Notes: generated by a model not told the origin, from the sequence alone. Shown: positions 1 to 51,246, numbered from the stretch's first letter. The stretch is DNA of 64,000 bases from Rhyacophila brunnea (GCA_022495005.1 JAGYXB010001608.1:310001-374000); one strand, 5' to 3'. A program made the numbers and translations.

Positions 1-137
1 ATAAGAGTTTTAATGGTAGGTAAAACTCTTTTCATTATTCGCTATTGACTCTGAAGTCCCTTGAGATATCTGTTTGTTATCACCTGGTAAACCAAGATAG
101 ATCCTGCAAGATAAGGTGGATGAACCTAACATGAGAA

Positions 138-1160
138 TCAGGTATAACATCTCCTTGCTTTTAGGCTCAGTGTACCGGGCTGAATAGAGGTCAACATATT
201 TTGTTCCCCCGCTGTAGAAGTCTGTGTGTCTATCGGTCTCTGGTAAAATGTCTTAAAAGTAGCTTCTTGGCGCCAATTACCTCTCTGCAGGATGTCATCT
301 ATGGGGTAGTTCTCTAACCAATTTAGAGAGGCGACTGCTGATCGAGTACTGCCTGGTGATTCCTGTACCCCTGCATCAGCGAGTACTGACTTCACCCGAT
401 TTCCAATGACTGCTCGAGTCGCAGGTTTTGGGGGGCCTCTTGACGAGATAAATAATGCCGGAATTTTACCACCCTCTTCTCTTCTCTCATTGGAAACGCA
501 GATAAGTTTTCGTAGCCAAAAAACTGGATCGATGTTTTGGCAACTGGAAGCGCTTAATTTCCAACCAGATTGGCGGTGCCTTGATGTGTCCGTCTTGGAA
601 CCAAACACTGGCCATAGAATTATATGGTCGCCATTATCGACTAGGCCATTATCCGCTATACTGAGTAGGGTAAGGTCATGAACCCGTCGTCCCGATGCGA
701 GTAATAATAGTATAGCTGTTCTGCGTGAAACCTCATATAGGTTGTATACTAGTGGTGTTGTTTTCTTGAGGTAGTCCACGATTATTCTAGGATCCCAAAT
801 CGGTGGTTTTGTAGGTCTAGTCTTGCGGGTGGATATGGCTTTTAACATATGACGCACTACTATATTACTGCTGATGTCTTTACTGATCATAGGTTTGCAA
901 AAGGTAGCTACGGCTGACTTATGTACAAGAATAGTGTTATATGAAAGACCTTCCTTATTGTATAAGTGACCCAGGTATCTAGCCACTTCAATCGGCTCGG
1001 GGGTATTATAGCTTATCGTGTTGGCCATGCACCATGTCTTCCATTTGTCCCATGCCGGTCTATAAGTCTTCAAAATGGATGGTCGCCAGCCAGAAGTGAG
1101 AAGTGATCTGTCCTCTACCGACCAGCTAGAAACTAACTCTGCCCACCCAAAATTATCCAT
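138..1160 (-). pseudogene. DIRS-like retroelement tyrosine recombinase ORF
   Basis: An open frame of 340 codons runs from an ATG at 1160 to a stop at 138. It resembles the tyrosine recombinase encoded by DIRS-type retroelements, which integrates the circular cDNA. Visible family features are the catalytic arginine context in LASGRRVHDL, a second arginine in GSTRSAVAS, and a C-terminal GNWRQEATFKTFYQRP that carries the late W/H position and the candidate nucleophilic tyrosine. The canonical HxxR histidine is not obvious. The frame overlaps the end of the RT/RNase H frame (feature 1133-1490), as in DIRS elements. The open frame continues upstream of 1160, but that part reads the overlapping RT/RNase H sequence out of frame, so 1160 is the better start. 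The ORF is intact, but the element around it is truncated. Confidence 0.72.
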
Positions 1161-1530
1161 AACTGGAGTGATAGGTCCCGGACTTGTGGAGGTGGATGGT
1201 TTATCACTGTATCCACTAGAAATGACTCCAAGTGCGGGATCGGGTAGGGGGGTTCCAGTGATATCTGCTGTAGGTCTGCGCTCCAAAAACACTTCTTCCA
1301 CCATGGGGCCACTAGTAAATATTTTCCCCTTGCCATGTTCAGGTGTGCCAATACTTGTGGAATTAGATTCGGTGGCGGGAATATCCAGGCTAGTTTGAAG
1401 TCCCACTGTCGACTGAAGGCATCGTGGAACAGTGCAAGAGCATCGTTCGGATTTCGTGAGGCATAGCGTCGCTATAGAATTTGTTTCCCGAATAGACCAA
1501 ATGTCAATTTTACAGGAGACGAAAAACAAA
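1133..1530 (-). pseudogene. DIRS-like RT/RNase H C-terminal remnant, frameshifted
   Basis: In the frame ending at 1133 the minus strand reads RYASRNPNDALALFHDAFS and then FKLAWIFPPPNLIPQVL and LLVAPWWKKCFW. This matches the end of the RNase H domain of DIRS elements (aspartate-containing DAFS, the FPP motif, then a hydrophobic/tryptophan segment). Just upstream, near 1475-1520, the likely continuation IDIWSIRETNSIAT sits in another frame, so at least one frameshift is present. The domain stops near 1530 with no reverse transcriptase upstream, so the copy is 5'-truncated. The product is not expected to be functional. Confidence 0.62.
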
Positions 1531-1978
1531 TTTCATTGTCGTATATTTAAATATCAGTAGATGTATCAATCATTCTTTCTACATTGTATGATTGCAACAT
1601 TATCTAAGAATAGATTCCAAGAATAATATACTGGTATAAATCATTAAATGCACAGAAAATGCGTTTTATTTACAAGTACTCACTGTGGATATTCGGGATT
1701 TTTTTAGCGCTCTCTCAGAATAATGGATATTCGGGACAAAACATGGACATTCGGGATTTAAGACCGTAGCGTATTGCTGCACGGCCCACGGATTACTGAG
1801 TGGTCAAAAAGTACGCGCGTCAAATGTTATATTTATTTACACGATAATTGTTAGTAATTACTTCTACTATTTAAATACTTAATGATCATAATTACCCAAG
1901 TTCGTATGTAATAATAGCATGCGGCAATCGCTTTTTCGGGTTTTTTCAGATTAAGTAATAAAATAGTTTTTAAGTAAT

Positions 1979-2052
1979 TAACTATTTTTTTATTGAACGA
2001 ATAATTTGCAAGATTTAAGAATGTACCATTCTAATAATTGAATATACATAAT
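1979..2052 (+). repeat. Dispersed repeat core, copy 1
   Basis: The segment carries the core AACGAATAATTTGCAAGATT followed by GAATGTACCATT and a TTGAATATACATAATTT tail. The same core recurs at 6013-6086, 57527-57600 and, inverted, at 57655-57735. In copies 1 and 2 a tRNA-like block and a partly similar 250-bp AT-rich sequence lie nearby, so this may be part of a SINE or a larger non-coding element. Confidence 0.5.
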
Positions 2053-2096
2053 TTTTAATCACTACTGAGAAAATATCTTTTTGAAAAAAGTAAGAC

Positions 2097-2170
2097 ACCC
2101 GGCAGGAATCGACCCTGCATCTCCTGGGTTTACGTCCCAGTCCACGAATTATCCAATATGCTACCAGGTG
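2097..2170 (-). repeat. tRNA-derived block (SINE or tRNA pseudogene)
   Basis: On the minus strand a 74-nt block has a 7-bp acceptor-like stem (CACCTGG with CCGGGTG), an anticodon-like stem CTGGG/CCCAG whose loop would read GTA, and a T-arm GCAGG/CCTGC with a GTCGATT loop. Position 33 of the loop is C instead of U and the D arm does not pair. A working tRNA is therefore unlikely, and a SINE-type derivative is preferred. A similar block lies at 5758-5838. Confidence 0.5.
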
Positions 2171-3520
2171 ACATACTTATGACGACAAAATTTAACTATT
2201 AGCCTTTTAATACCTGCTCATCAGCACTCTTCAAAATCAAGCAACTATCGGCGATCGGTTTTTGTTTATTAAATAAAAGTAGGTATCTACTGCTTCAATT
2301 ACTAACCGACGTCACAGATTTCTCCAATATTTTATGATGGTACTAACTCGTACTGGCTAACAATTTTATGTTTATACATTTTTATATTTCTATTATTAAC
2401 AATTAAACTTATTACAAACCACCAAATAATATTATATTATATTGTAAGGAATAACAACACAAAATAATAGCATGTATAAATTAATTACCATTGGCTGCTA
2501 ATATATGGTAGGTACCAATATCCAAGTATATAATATTCACCAAATAAATAGTTACTAACATACACATTAAATTAAATTAACTATCAGCGCATTCAAAAAT
2601 AAATAATAGCATCGCCTTTATTTTCATAGAAATACCTAGAGTAAAAGTAAAATAAAGACAAACAATGTTTGAATAATAATAATTTGAAATAATAATTATT
2701 TTTTACGTCATGGTAGTTTTCGGGTCACACTATAGAATTCATATAACTGTTGTGATTTTGTGTCATTTATTAAAACAAAATGCAGTTATTTAGGTTAAAT
2801 TACTCACTTCTATAACTCTACTGTAAGTTCAGGACAAACTGGTGATGTATCAGCTATGAATGATCTCTTCAAATTTGATGAATTCACTATTAAAACAATA
2901 GTAACTTTAAAAACAATATCAATAAGACGAAATTTGAAAGAGCACTCCGGACGGCCGAAAAATATGAAAGTGGGCGTGATTATTTTAGAGCTAGACAGCG
3001 TGAATGTGGGAGCGAGATGCACGGCGTCAGCGCGGTTTGATTAGCTAAAAGTCATATTCGGGAAATAAAAACTCAGCCAGAGACTATTGAGACCGAAATT
3101 AACTTGGATATTCAGGTACGAATAGTTGGACATTCGGGAGAACACCACGGAGTAATTGTAATTTAACATGGCGTATTCGGGTTTTTTAAAAAAATATCTC
3201 TGTTCCTAGATAAAAATATATTGTTTTTATAAATGATTTCGGTAGAGTTCGATAAAAGAAATTGAACTGCATTAAAATATCGATTTCGACAAAAATGGAT
3301 ATTCGGGAAACAAATCCTATAGCGACGATAGGTTGCGACAACATGGGCTGTGTTGGACGCGAACAGGTCTACGTCTGGGAGTCCCCATCTTTGAAATAGG
3401 GGAGCTGTAGCGTATGTACGATATAAAATTGGTATAGTACGCCCAAAATACTATAATTTTGAATATCGTACCATAATTGAATATAAAAGGACTATAATTT
3501 CGCATTTGCCATTTCGCAAT

Positions 3521-3634
3521 CGAGTCGTCTTTGAAAATTTGGAAACCTGCGGCCCGCGGCGAAATATTTTTCCTAAAAAAACGAGCCGACTATGAAAAAT
3601 CGGGAACCTGCGGCCCGCGGTGAAATATTTACAC
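3521..3634. repeat. Two tandem copies of a CCTGCGGCCCGCGG unit
   Basis: Two diverged copies, about 3521-3570 and 3584-3634, share GAAACCTGCGGCCCGCGG (second copy GGAACC) followed by GAAATATTT. They lie 300-400 bases upstream of the GPATCH11 start codon. A role in its promoter is possible but not shown. Confidence 0.55.
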
Positions 3635-3835
3635 ATTCTACTAAATTCTCCGTTATTTTTTTCTGAGAAACAAAAAACCTATACATTTTCAACTGATGAC
3701 AACGCGTACTATATTTTATCCCCAAATACTATAATTTTGGAGGCTCTGTACTATAATTCCACTTTCAAAATATGGCAACACTGATGCTTACCAATGCTAA
3801 TGGTCAACTGTCAAAATAAGCGACCTAAAGAAGGT

Positions 3836-3857
3836 GTCATAATAATTATTATGACAA
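3836..3857. promoter_or_regulatory. 22-bp perfect palindrome upstream of GPATCH11
   Basis: The sequence TGTCATAATAAT and its exact inverse form a 22-bp palindrome about 90 bases before the GPATCH11 ATG. It may be a chance AT-rich hairpin or a dimeric factor site. No core promoter motif could be fixed for this gene. Confidence 0.3.
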
Positions 3858-3944
3858 AAGTGTAAAAGATTATAATATTTCTTGACAATATATTATGACA
3901 GACCATTATCGCATAATCGAATAACATTGTTATAAGCGCTGAAA

Positions 3945-22227
<18,283 letters not shown>

Positions 22228-22810
22228 TACGATCAGGGCAAAATTTTGTTGAAGTGGGTTTCTGACCAACATCAACAGAACCTACTGTAACGCAAATTAC
22301 CAGCTTTGATGCATACTCCATTGGAAAACCCAGCCTCTTCAGAAAATTGCTTGACTGAAACAAATACATACATACTTCCGGGGTGCAGAAAGTTCTTTTC
22401 TCAAATTAGGCAAAGATTTTTGTTGAAATATTTGAAGGGCACACGGCAAAAATAGGCTCATCGACAAAGTGATAATTTTGCAGGAGAGCAAGAAGAATGA
22501 AATCGTTATTAGTTGGGAAAATAGGTTTAAGTAAAAGAATTTACATATTAATTTCTCATTTATCTTGAAATATAATAAAAGTGAAAAAAGTAATAAAAAC
22601 ATATCGCTATACATCTGTGCAGTTTTATACACAAACTGAGTTTTTGCTTTGACTACACTTTCTTCCCCTCCATTTATGAAGTGAAGAAATCATTTTGCTA
22701 GTTTTATTACCATTCATGAGCATTTTCTCTGTTGAACAAATCTCCCATCCGTTCCTCAGACAAGTTTGTAGGTCTCTAAATTAAGTCACATTCTTGAACT
22801 CAATTGCTGC

Positions 22811-24010
22811 CCACAGACGTACAGTTTTCGAAACAGGTTGAACATGCCAGTTAATACGTAATGGCGGCCATAGTTATCTTTGGTGGATAATCTGCTGCGC
22901 CCATAGACGGACAGTTTTCGACCTGCCAGATGTGTGCCAGGTTCAAACTGCAAGCGCCCCCCCTCCCGTGTTTTTGTAAAACCGTTGGAATTTCAACTCA
23001 CCGAAAGTTCTCGGGTGACGTTAGATGTTGGTAACGTAAAGTAGAATATACCGCGCGATACAACTGCGGCTGGTGTTGCTTGTTATAAAATACAAATTCA
23101 TTTATTATTAAAAATGTAATAATATTATGTACGCGGAGATCGCAAATATTATATTTTATTTATTTTTACGAGAGTAAAACAAAGTTATAGTTATTTATGT
23201 AAACATATTATTTTATACAATATAAATGTTAAAATTTTAGAGAGCATTATAAATATTAAGTTATTGTGAAATTATAGACTAATAACTCAGTACTCAAATT
23301 TTATTTATTGTATGCAGTGAATATTACAAATTATTAATTTAAGACGTTCACAACATAAATTAATATACCTAATTGTGAATGACAATGTCGGTAAATCTAA
23401 ATAAAATTTAAGTATATATTTTAATAATATCATAGTAATTAATTATTATACTGATGATTGATGTAAATATAATTTTGTGGCATGTTTAAATTTATTGTAT
23501 ATATTACCGTTTTCTAAAAATATGACCAAATAGATGATTAATACTGTCCATTAAAGGGAATAATTTATTCAAAAGAAAAGATTATATTTTATATTTACAC
23601 GAATGTGTAATAATATTCTTTCGGTGAATCGATAAAATACACAATCCACTAGCGAAATCATAATTTATTTTACCAACGTCATAGGTGTGTATTTTATGTC
23701 AATTTGTTTCTAATAAAAACAATTATAACCATAATAAATTCAAAGTAAAATTATTCGTGTATCAATATCGTTCAAATATACCCTACCTAAAACTAATTTA
23801 AACAATACCCCTGTGTATTATCTCCGCGAACCTAACCTCCATAGTTTTTGACACTTGCTCTGCCACAGACAATAACTGTATGTATATGGGCACATCTGTT
23901 AACAGTTCGACAGATTTAAATGGGGTAGTTAAACTGATCTGTGGTGCGCCCACTAACGTAGTTATTGTCTGTGCCATGTTCAACCTGTTACGAAAACTGT
24001 ACGTCTGTGG
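22811..24010. mobile_element. 1.2-kb TIR element between the convergent genes
   Basis: The 36-bp inverted ends begin CCACAGACGTACAGTTTTCG with one mismatch. A degenerate copy of the end motif (CATAGACGGACAGTTTTCG) lies at about 22901. It is AT-rich and non-coding. No clear target duplication was found. It sits between the GPATCH11 and B52 3' ends. Confidence 0.62.
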
Positions 24011-24519
24011 CCAGTTAATCCCCTATCATTGCAATATAATGCACATTTTTTTCAGAAAATCTATATTTTTGGTTTGACGAGGTCACATTTTATACTACAC
24101 CTTCCTTTCCTCTCAGGGCGCGTCATCATAATCATTAATCAATTAACTTAGTGGTAGGACCTCAGTCTACTTTCGAAGTTGTCTGAAGCAGCATCCAAGG
24201 GCACTGGTAAACGACCCTGCTCATACAAATATTATTTTTCCATAAACAGAATGTGGTTGAAAAATCACATCAGTTGAGTTTGATCGACCAAGTAACAAAT
24301 CATCCACGCGCATTTAGCCTAAATTTTCACTAGTACACGTCATGGAAATTGTGCCAAGGCAGCATCAATAATTCATTGATCCAAATTGGTTTGTAGTGTT
24401 GTGAAAATATTTTAAATATGGAAATAATAAATTGTCAATAGTCAAAAGTTGAATAAAGTGAAACATTGGATTAATTACTTGGAATCATTGATCAGGTATA
24501 ATTTATATTTTAAAAAAAA

Positions 24520-25386
24520 ACCCAGTCATCTTCTGAAAATGTTTATTAATAATAAAAATAATGATTTTTACACAGGTGCAATATTTTAAACACTAGTAAA
24601 ATCAAAGTCAGCAACAAATTGGTAGTACCCGGTTGTATTACAATATGTAGAATTAGAGTGTACAGAACCAAAACACTCGTTTATACCAGAGTATTTAATA
24701 TCTTACAATTTTAAAATCAGCAAACTTTGAAAAAATAATAAACAAATTGTCTTTTTATTGTTTGTATTCCTCCTTAGGTTATTACATAGAATCAGGCACA
24801 AAGTACTGAGAGTAATTTTATAATTCATACCAATGTATCTTTTGTTGACACTTCACTCTAGTTGTAGAAATAAGATTTGTTACAGGAATGTGTCAATGGT
24901 ATAAAAGTCTACCCAACTATTACTAAAATTAAAAGGGAATACAATAATCAATTCTGAAACATCTTATACAATAATCATTAGCCTAAATTACATCCTATAT
25001 TTTTAATTTAACACAGAAATTCAATTCACATTGAAGACCAATGTGTCACTTTCATCACAAAAGCATTTAGACAACTTGTAATGGAACTGAAATTAAGAGT
25101 ACCTAGCTTGGGGTCTCTTCAATGATTTGAAGTGACCCCGATTCCACGATGGACAATCACTCAAAAAAAAAAATATGTTCATATGCTTAGAATACAATTT
25201 CCATTGGTGCATGTTGCACTCTGGTAAAAAAATATTTAATTTTTGTTTCCGATACCAAAGAGGTCAGTAAATTAAAAATATTGATGGAAACAGTCAAATC
25301 ATAATTTGCATGAAATAATGTTGATAATGACAAGTATACATTATTAGGATACAATGAGTACACAGCAAGCAAATTCAGAAAATAGT
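24520..25386 (-). other. B52: Probable B52 3' untranslated region
   Basis: Minus-strand sequence after the B52 stop runs to an AATAAA (24541-24546 on the plus strand as TTTATT) and a downstream T-rich stretch. The end point is inferred only from this signal. Confidence 0.4.
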
Positions 25387-46073
<20,687 letters not shown>

Positions 46074-46337
46074 CTGCAATTGCGAAAAGAAAATATTAAG
46101 CGCCGGCAAGGTATAAACGGGCGGTTCGCTGCGCCACAAGGAAATGTCCGGGCCAGATAGTTATTATAATTGACGAAATCTACAATGACCGGTGGACCGA
46201 AAAGATAAGATACGTAACTAATGCGCCACATCGTAAAATTCAGCGAGGACAAAAAAACATGATCAGAAAATAAATGGCGCCGTGCAAAATTTTTATATGT
46301 AGGATGTAGGTACGAGTGAAGGGTAATGAGTACTTAC

Positions 46338-46540
46338 CGTCTCGTCAAAACAACGAATTCACTGTATACTATTAAAAGTATGCAAGGCTACGAATAATAG
46401 CGGTTGCACGAACCGATTAATATACGAATCTGACACGGCTTGCAATTTCCTCCAAGACAGACTGGCTAAAGTGCGGGGTCCACAAGCCAAGCGAACAAGC
46501 GATAGGAAACGACGCTCTACCGGAAGTTCCACGAACCGGC
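46338..46540 (-). other. B52: B52 5' UTR exon and promoter region
   Basis: A donor ACG|GTAAGTA at 46338/46337 matches the acceptor GCAATTGCAG just before the ATG at 46073, giving a 264-bp 5' UTR intron that ends exactly at the start codon. Upstream DNA is less AT-rich and contains ACTTCCGGT (about 46516-46524), an ETS-like site. The transcription start itself cannot be placed; the 46540 limit is a guess. Confidence 0.5.
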
Positions 46541-46559
46541 AGCCGGCTTATTTTTGTGA

Positions 46560-47799
46560 ATCGAATAACCATTTATTGTTTATATTAATTACAAACCATC
46601 AATAAAACCACCAATTTTATAATCAAATATTTAAAAGAGAATTCCAGATTGTGTAGCATTTCCTATCAAATAAGTAAACCTAAAAATATAAATCCTAAAC
46701 ATAGGCTCCCTTGACTTGTGTTGTCATAATATTTACCATAGACAAAACCAAGGTAGAAATCAATACATTTTTCCCGGGCGTTTTAAATATTAAAATGGCG
46801 ACGACGATAAATTATTATTGAGGAATTTTTACTGTTTTTTAATTTTAGATTTGTAGAAAATGTTACACCAGGTGTCTTTAGTGAATACCTTAAAAGTTAC
46901 TACGGCACTTTATGGTGGTGGAGGCCCGACGCGCTGACAGATTTTGAGGCCCCGATGATAAAAAATAAAATCCATAAATTCCAAATATTTTTTATTTGTA
47001 TAAAATGTAGTCTTATTTGCATTGCATTTTCGTACATAGGCTACTTTTCTACAACTTAAAAATATTAAAATACCATCACGAACTTTGCCAAACTACATAA
47101 ATACATAGGTAGGTAGGTACATAATCTTTTTATAAAAAATATTCCCTTCCTTCCTTCAGATTTGTATGCGCAGAATAAAATCTTTTTACTGTTTACATAT
47201 ATAGGTATTCAATGTCTAATAATTGTTACACAAAATCTATTACCTATATGGTGATATATTTTTATTTGGCTAAATAAGGTAGATACATCTAAAGTTTTGT
47301 TATACCTTAATAATTTATTCTACGTTAAAGGCCCCCTTTTAAATCTTATGACGAATTTATTGCGTTACATTAAACCCGCCACTGATTAGTTCCTTTTCAC
47401 ATGAGCGACTTTAACTACATATCGCAGCGATCCTTTGTCGGCATGAACAATGGTATATTTTTGCCAGCAACTCAATCACTGGTGACTAAAGCCCATGTGA
47501 AAATGCTCTTAGACAGAAGAAGATTGTTGTCAATGCGTATAATTTCAGTGATCACCATCTTCAATAATGAGCAAAAAGGATATGAAGAGATCATAGATGT
47601 AGTAAAATGGTACCTATCGTACCACCACACTAACTGAATGCACAGACCAATAATGCGCATCCTGACTATTAAAGTGGGTGCAATGGGTCTCGGTGAGATA
47701 AAAAAATGATATAAGTAGAATACCTATGTTTAAAATTTCTATTTCCGAAAAACAAATTGACTTAATATTAATTTTCGCACATATTATACGACTAACTGA
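46560..47799. other. Spacer upstream of B52: nothing firm
   Basis: AT-rich. Near 47393-47507 TTTTCACATGAGCGACTTTA and, inverted, TTTTCACATGGGCTTTAGT hint at a small MITE. A 78-codon frame at 47401-47637 overlaps it and is not considered a gene. Confidence 0.35.
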
Positions 47800-47989
47800 G
47801 GCGGCTCTCGTGGTGCAGTGCGTTAGGCGTTTGCCTTCCACCCGGGAGTTCTGGGTTCGATCTCGGTCAGAACACAATATTTATATATATTTCTCAAAGC
47901 CTGGGTGTTTGTGATTGTTCAAAATTACTAACAACCACCTTGTAAGAAAAGGCAAGGACATGGTTATTAATAATTCTAAAAAAAAAAAC
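47800..47989 (+). mobile_element. tRNA-derived SINE copy 2
   Basis: Same family as 35992-36187: head GGCGGCTCTCGTGGTGCAGT, B box GGTTCGATCTC, body CAAAGCCTGGGTGTTTGTG, A-rich tail. The B box has a mismatch, so the copy is probably inactive. Confidence 0.85.
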
Positions 47990-48390
47990 TTGTGATTGTC
48001 AAGGATATTTCCACTAAAAGGCAAAACATGGCCACATTGAAAGAATTTAAAAATGTTTTCTACTTTAATCCTTTCTGAATTGCAGAAGAGGAGTCCCTTC
48101 AGACTGAGAGCGAGCCAGCGGATGCCTGACGACCTGACTGGCGAGCATCGGGAATAAAAATCTTTATCAAAATTGAGGATCTGATGGATGAACTTCCTGT
48201 TTTTAAGGTTCCATTCAAATATGACATATTTTTTAACTGTGGGCATTCCAGGTGTGCTCATGTGATGCATAAGTGGGGCTGCAAAAGGTTCCCACTCTGT
48301 AAGTGTGTTTGGATCTTCGCCAGTGTCACTGTGACTGTGATTTTGTTTTCTGATTTTTTTAACCATTTTTTTTGTCTTGCTGTCACCATA

Positions 48391-50151
48391 TCTCTATATA
48401 TATAAAAATCTCGTGTCACGGTGTTTGTGGTCGCACTCCTCCGAAATGGCTCGACCGATTTTTATGAATTTTTTTTATGTATATTTATTAGGTATGAGAA
48501 TAGGTCAACAAGTATATTTCATATCGCTAGGTGATTAGGGTATCTCTATCCAGAATTTTTTTTTTTGTATTTTTTTTATTATTTGGCATTAAAAAATACT
48601 TATAACCCCAAATTTTCACTCTCCTACCCCCACCCTCCCATTTTTTAATCGCGATTTTATTATTTTTGTATGAACAAATTTAACCGTCGTTCGTATTTCA
48701 AACAGAACGAAATTATTTATGTTGTTGAATGACAAATGGCGCTACGTCCGAGAAGAATTCAAGAGAAGCGTCGCGTCATTTTGACATTTCATTCGGCATA
48801 TCACAACGCAGTGGATGCAAAATTTTGTACGATTTATTTTAATTTATCTATTTTTGTGTGTGTGTATTACAATGTACAATGCCAGCAAGACGCAAGGGGG
48901 GCCATTTGGGCCGTCGAACGAATAAAGCAACAAACATGCGAACACAAGAGGCACGAGCTGAACGAAATCAACAACGACAATTGGAACGGAGCCAAGCGCG
49001 CCGGTTCGTAGTTAACACACGCAGAGCAAATGACTGACAACGCCAACAAGTACATTGAGCATTTACATCCGCTTCGTTCCTTCGCCTCGCATTCGAGTAC
49101 AAGCCAGATATTGAATATTCCGCTCATCCGAAAGTGCTGATTGGTGCAATGGACAAAGAATGTCCCCATTGTCATGCGCTCAAATTCAAACATAGTCAGC
49201 CGGGATGTGTTGCGCATCAGGAAAAGTGCAACTACCAGAAATTGAGATACCACCAGAACCATTGAACGGCTTGCTCATCGGCACGGTTCCAGATTCAAAC
49301 CTGTTCCTGAAATCCATTCGCACATTCAATTCATGCTTCCAAATGACTTCGTCCGGAGCAACAGAAATAGTTCACAATACTGCGGCAAATGGTCAACAAT
49401 TCCATTCTACGCTCAAAATCAAAGGCCAAGTATACCACAAAGTAGGCTCATTGCTGCCAATGCCAAACGAACCACATAAATTTTTACAAATCTATTTCAT
49501 GGGCGGTGAGGACATCAATCGTGTGGATGCACGTTGCGGCTACAATAACCTCAATTCGCCTAATGCCAGGCGCATCGTCGGCGAACTGGACGCTCTATTG
49601 AATGAGCACAATGAATTATTGAAATTCTTCAAAGCACACATGCACGAATTGCAAAGTGACAATCACGCTATTGTCATCAATCCTGATAAAACACCAGCTG
49701 GATAGCACGTGCATCGATTCAATGCGCCTGTTGTTGACGAAATTGCTAGAATCATGGTTGGCGACCGCACATCGACGCGAGAAATCGTGATTCGAAGAAG
49801 AAACAATAATCTGGAGTTCATCGCTGACACACACCGTTCATACGACGCTCTCCAATATCCGCTAATTTTCTGGAAGGGACAAGACGGATATTGCGTAAAC
49901 ATTAAACAACGAGATCCTGTCACAGGTAATTCATTCATTATGAACATCATAACTCATTTTGAATTCAGAAAATGAATGGTTGGTGTTTTTTTGTTTTTAT
50001 CGGCGGTCATCGTCTACAGCGCTCCATTCCTCTTTCTATCATAGATCCCATCTCCACACACTTACGATACATTCGTTATTTTTTATTTAACAACCAAAAT
50101 ATTCACTAGAAATAATTTATATAGCAGAACAACGTTTGCCGGGTCAGCTAG
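48391..50151 (+). mobile_element. Helitron remnant
   Basis: Begins TCTCTATATATATAAAAATC after an A and ends GCCGGGTCAGCTAG before a T, as expected for Helitrons (TC...CTRR inserted at AT, no target duplication). Only the N-terminal Rep/helicase region is kept, so it is internally deleted and non-autonomous. Immediately outside the 3' end lies a palindrome CTAGTAAGTATA/TATACTTACTAG. Confidence 0.82.
48870..49975 (+). pseudogene. Helitron Rep/helicase N-terminal region, broken
   Basis: Recognisable parts are ECPHCHALKFK near 49160, then from 49205 GKVQLPEIEIPPEPL, FNSCFQMTSSGA, and VYHKVGSLLPMPNEPHKFLQ-type sequence, and from 49709 RFNAPVVDEIARIM and HRSYDALQYPLIFW. This is the helitron-like N domain (PF14214-type). 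A frameshift lies near 49203, and an in-frame TAG at 49703-49705 replaces the usual glutamate codon after TPAG. Rolling-circle Rep motifs and the helicase are absent. Confidence 0.8.
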
Positions 50152-50394
50152 TAAGTATATATTATACTTACTAGAGCTATTATAATTGAAAAATAGAATT
50201 ACTAGGTAGGTACTTCTGTATGTTTTTATTTCTATATTGCACCATCCCTTTGTTAAATAAATAGATAGTGTAGGTACATTTAAATGTACTTATATTCTGT
50301 ACATAGGTAGTGGCACAGGGGAGAAATTGCATTAAATTGTATCTTATTTTGGCACATTGAACAAATCCTATATAAATGCCAACTCTGATCTATA

Positions 50395-51246
50395 GGTCCT
50401 TTTAAACGTCAGTTTTGTTGTCCATTCAGTCAAGGTTTCCTTTTTGAGAGGTTTGACGATCAGTTTGGTTATCCCTTCAGTCTCAGTCAGGGCTCGAAAT
50501 GATCGGAGCGCGCTGGTGCCCCATTCGGATTCATGGCATCCCCAAAAAGTCTGTGCTAAATATGCTATATAAAAAATTTAACATACTTATTTTTATAAAC
50601 TTAAAATTACATAACTATAGTCGAACTTGGTTATTACGAGGAAGATGGGACTGACTATATTTGCTCGTTATAAGCGTTACTCGTTATATCAGAGAATAGG
50701 TATTTTTAAATGAGCGGTCACATAAGACAAAAAGTTGTAATTCAAACAAAAATACACAATTAGAATTTTTCCCCGAAACAAGCATGGCATTCATAAACTA
50801 CAAAAGAAGTTGTTTATTGTAATGAACGCTGGTAGGTACCTACCGACTTCACAAACCTTGGAATTTTTACATGGAATTTCAACCATATGCATGGATACTT
50901 TTTCAATATTGTCGCCGAAAACACTAATTAGGTAGCTACTTAGACACTTAACTAGTGTTATAAACGTAATCCGACCCCGGCGGCATCCTGTCCGGTCGGA
51001 TTTTATTGCTTAGGGTGGAAATGTTTTTAAACGATCGACACATTAACAGTTTTAAAAAAAATTTTGACGATATTTTAGCTCGGTATATCCGATAAGGAGC
51101 TCGTTATAAAAGTGAATAAATGTATGGAGAAAATCATAAACTAAAATGTCAACGAATGTTTCCTCGTTACATCCGAGATCTCGCTATGTCAGCCGACAGC
51201 TTGACTGAAACTGATCGGACAGCAAAATTGATCGTTTAAAAGCACC
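50395..51246. mobile_element. TIR element interrupted by a pogo-like insertion
   Basis: The ends GGTCCTTTTAAACGTCAGTT and, inverted, GGTGCTTTTAAACGATCAAT match over about 35 bp. Within it lies the pogo-like copy at 50618-51207 and a hAT-like CAGGGCTCGAAATGATCGG at about 50487. Nested insertions. Confidence 0.55.
50618..51207. mobile_element. pogo-like non-autonomous element, copy 2
   Basis: Similar along its length to 28808-29284, including TCGAACTTGGTTATTAC and the inverted end. The first base of the TIR is mutated (TAGTCG for CAGTCG). It carries an extra internal segment near 50930-51060. Confidence 0.72.

Larger units (their letters stand above)
1561..3520. repeat. Repeat-rich spacer with scattered ATTCGGGA motifs
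   Basis: No gene is seen here. A short motif close to GGAYATTCGGGA recurs at 1687, 1725, 1745, about 3051, 3106 (one mismatch), 3128, about 3172 and 3298. A 27-bp stretch around 3300 (plus strand) also matches the DIRS remnant around 1478-1500 (minus strand), differing at one base. The remainder is AT-rich and includes the core of a dispersed repeat and a tRNA-like block, listed separately. Confidence 0.5.

Noticed and set aside
2097..2170. Functional tRNA-Tyr (GTA)
   Set aside because: The acceptor, anticodon and T stems pair, but the D arm does not, position 33 is not U, and related blocks recur. A SINE or pseudogene is more likely.
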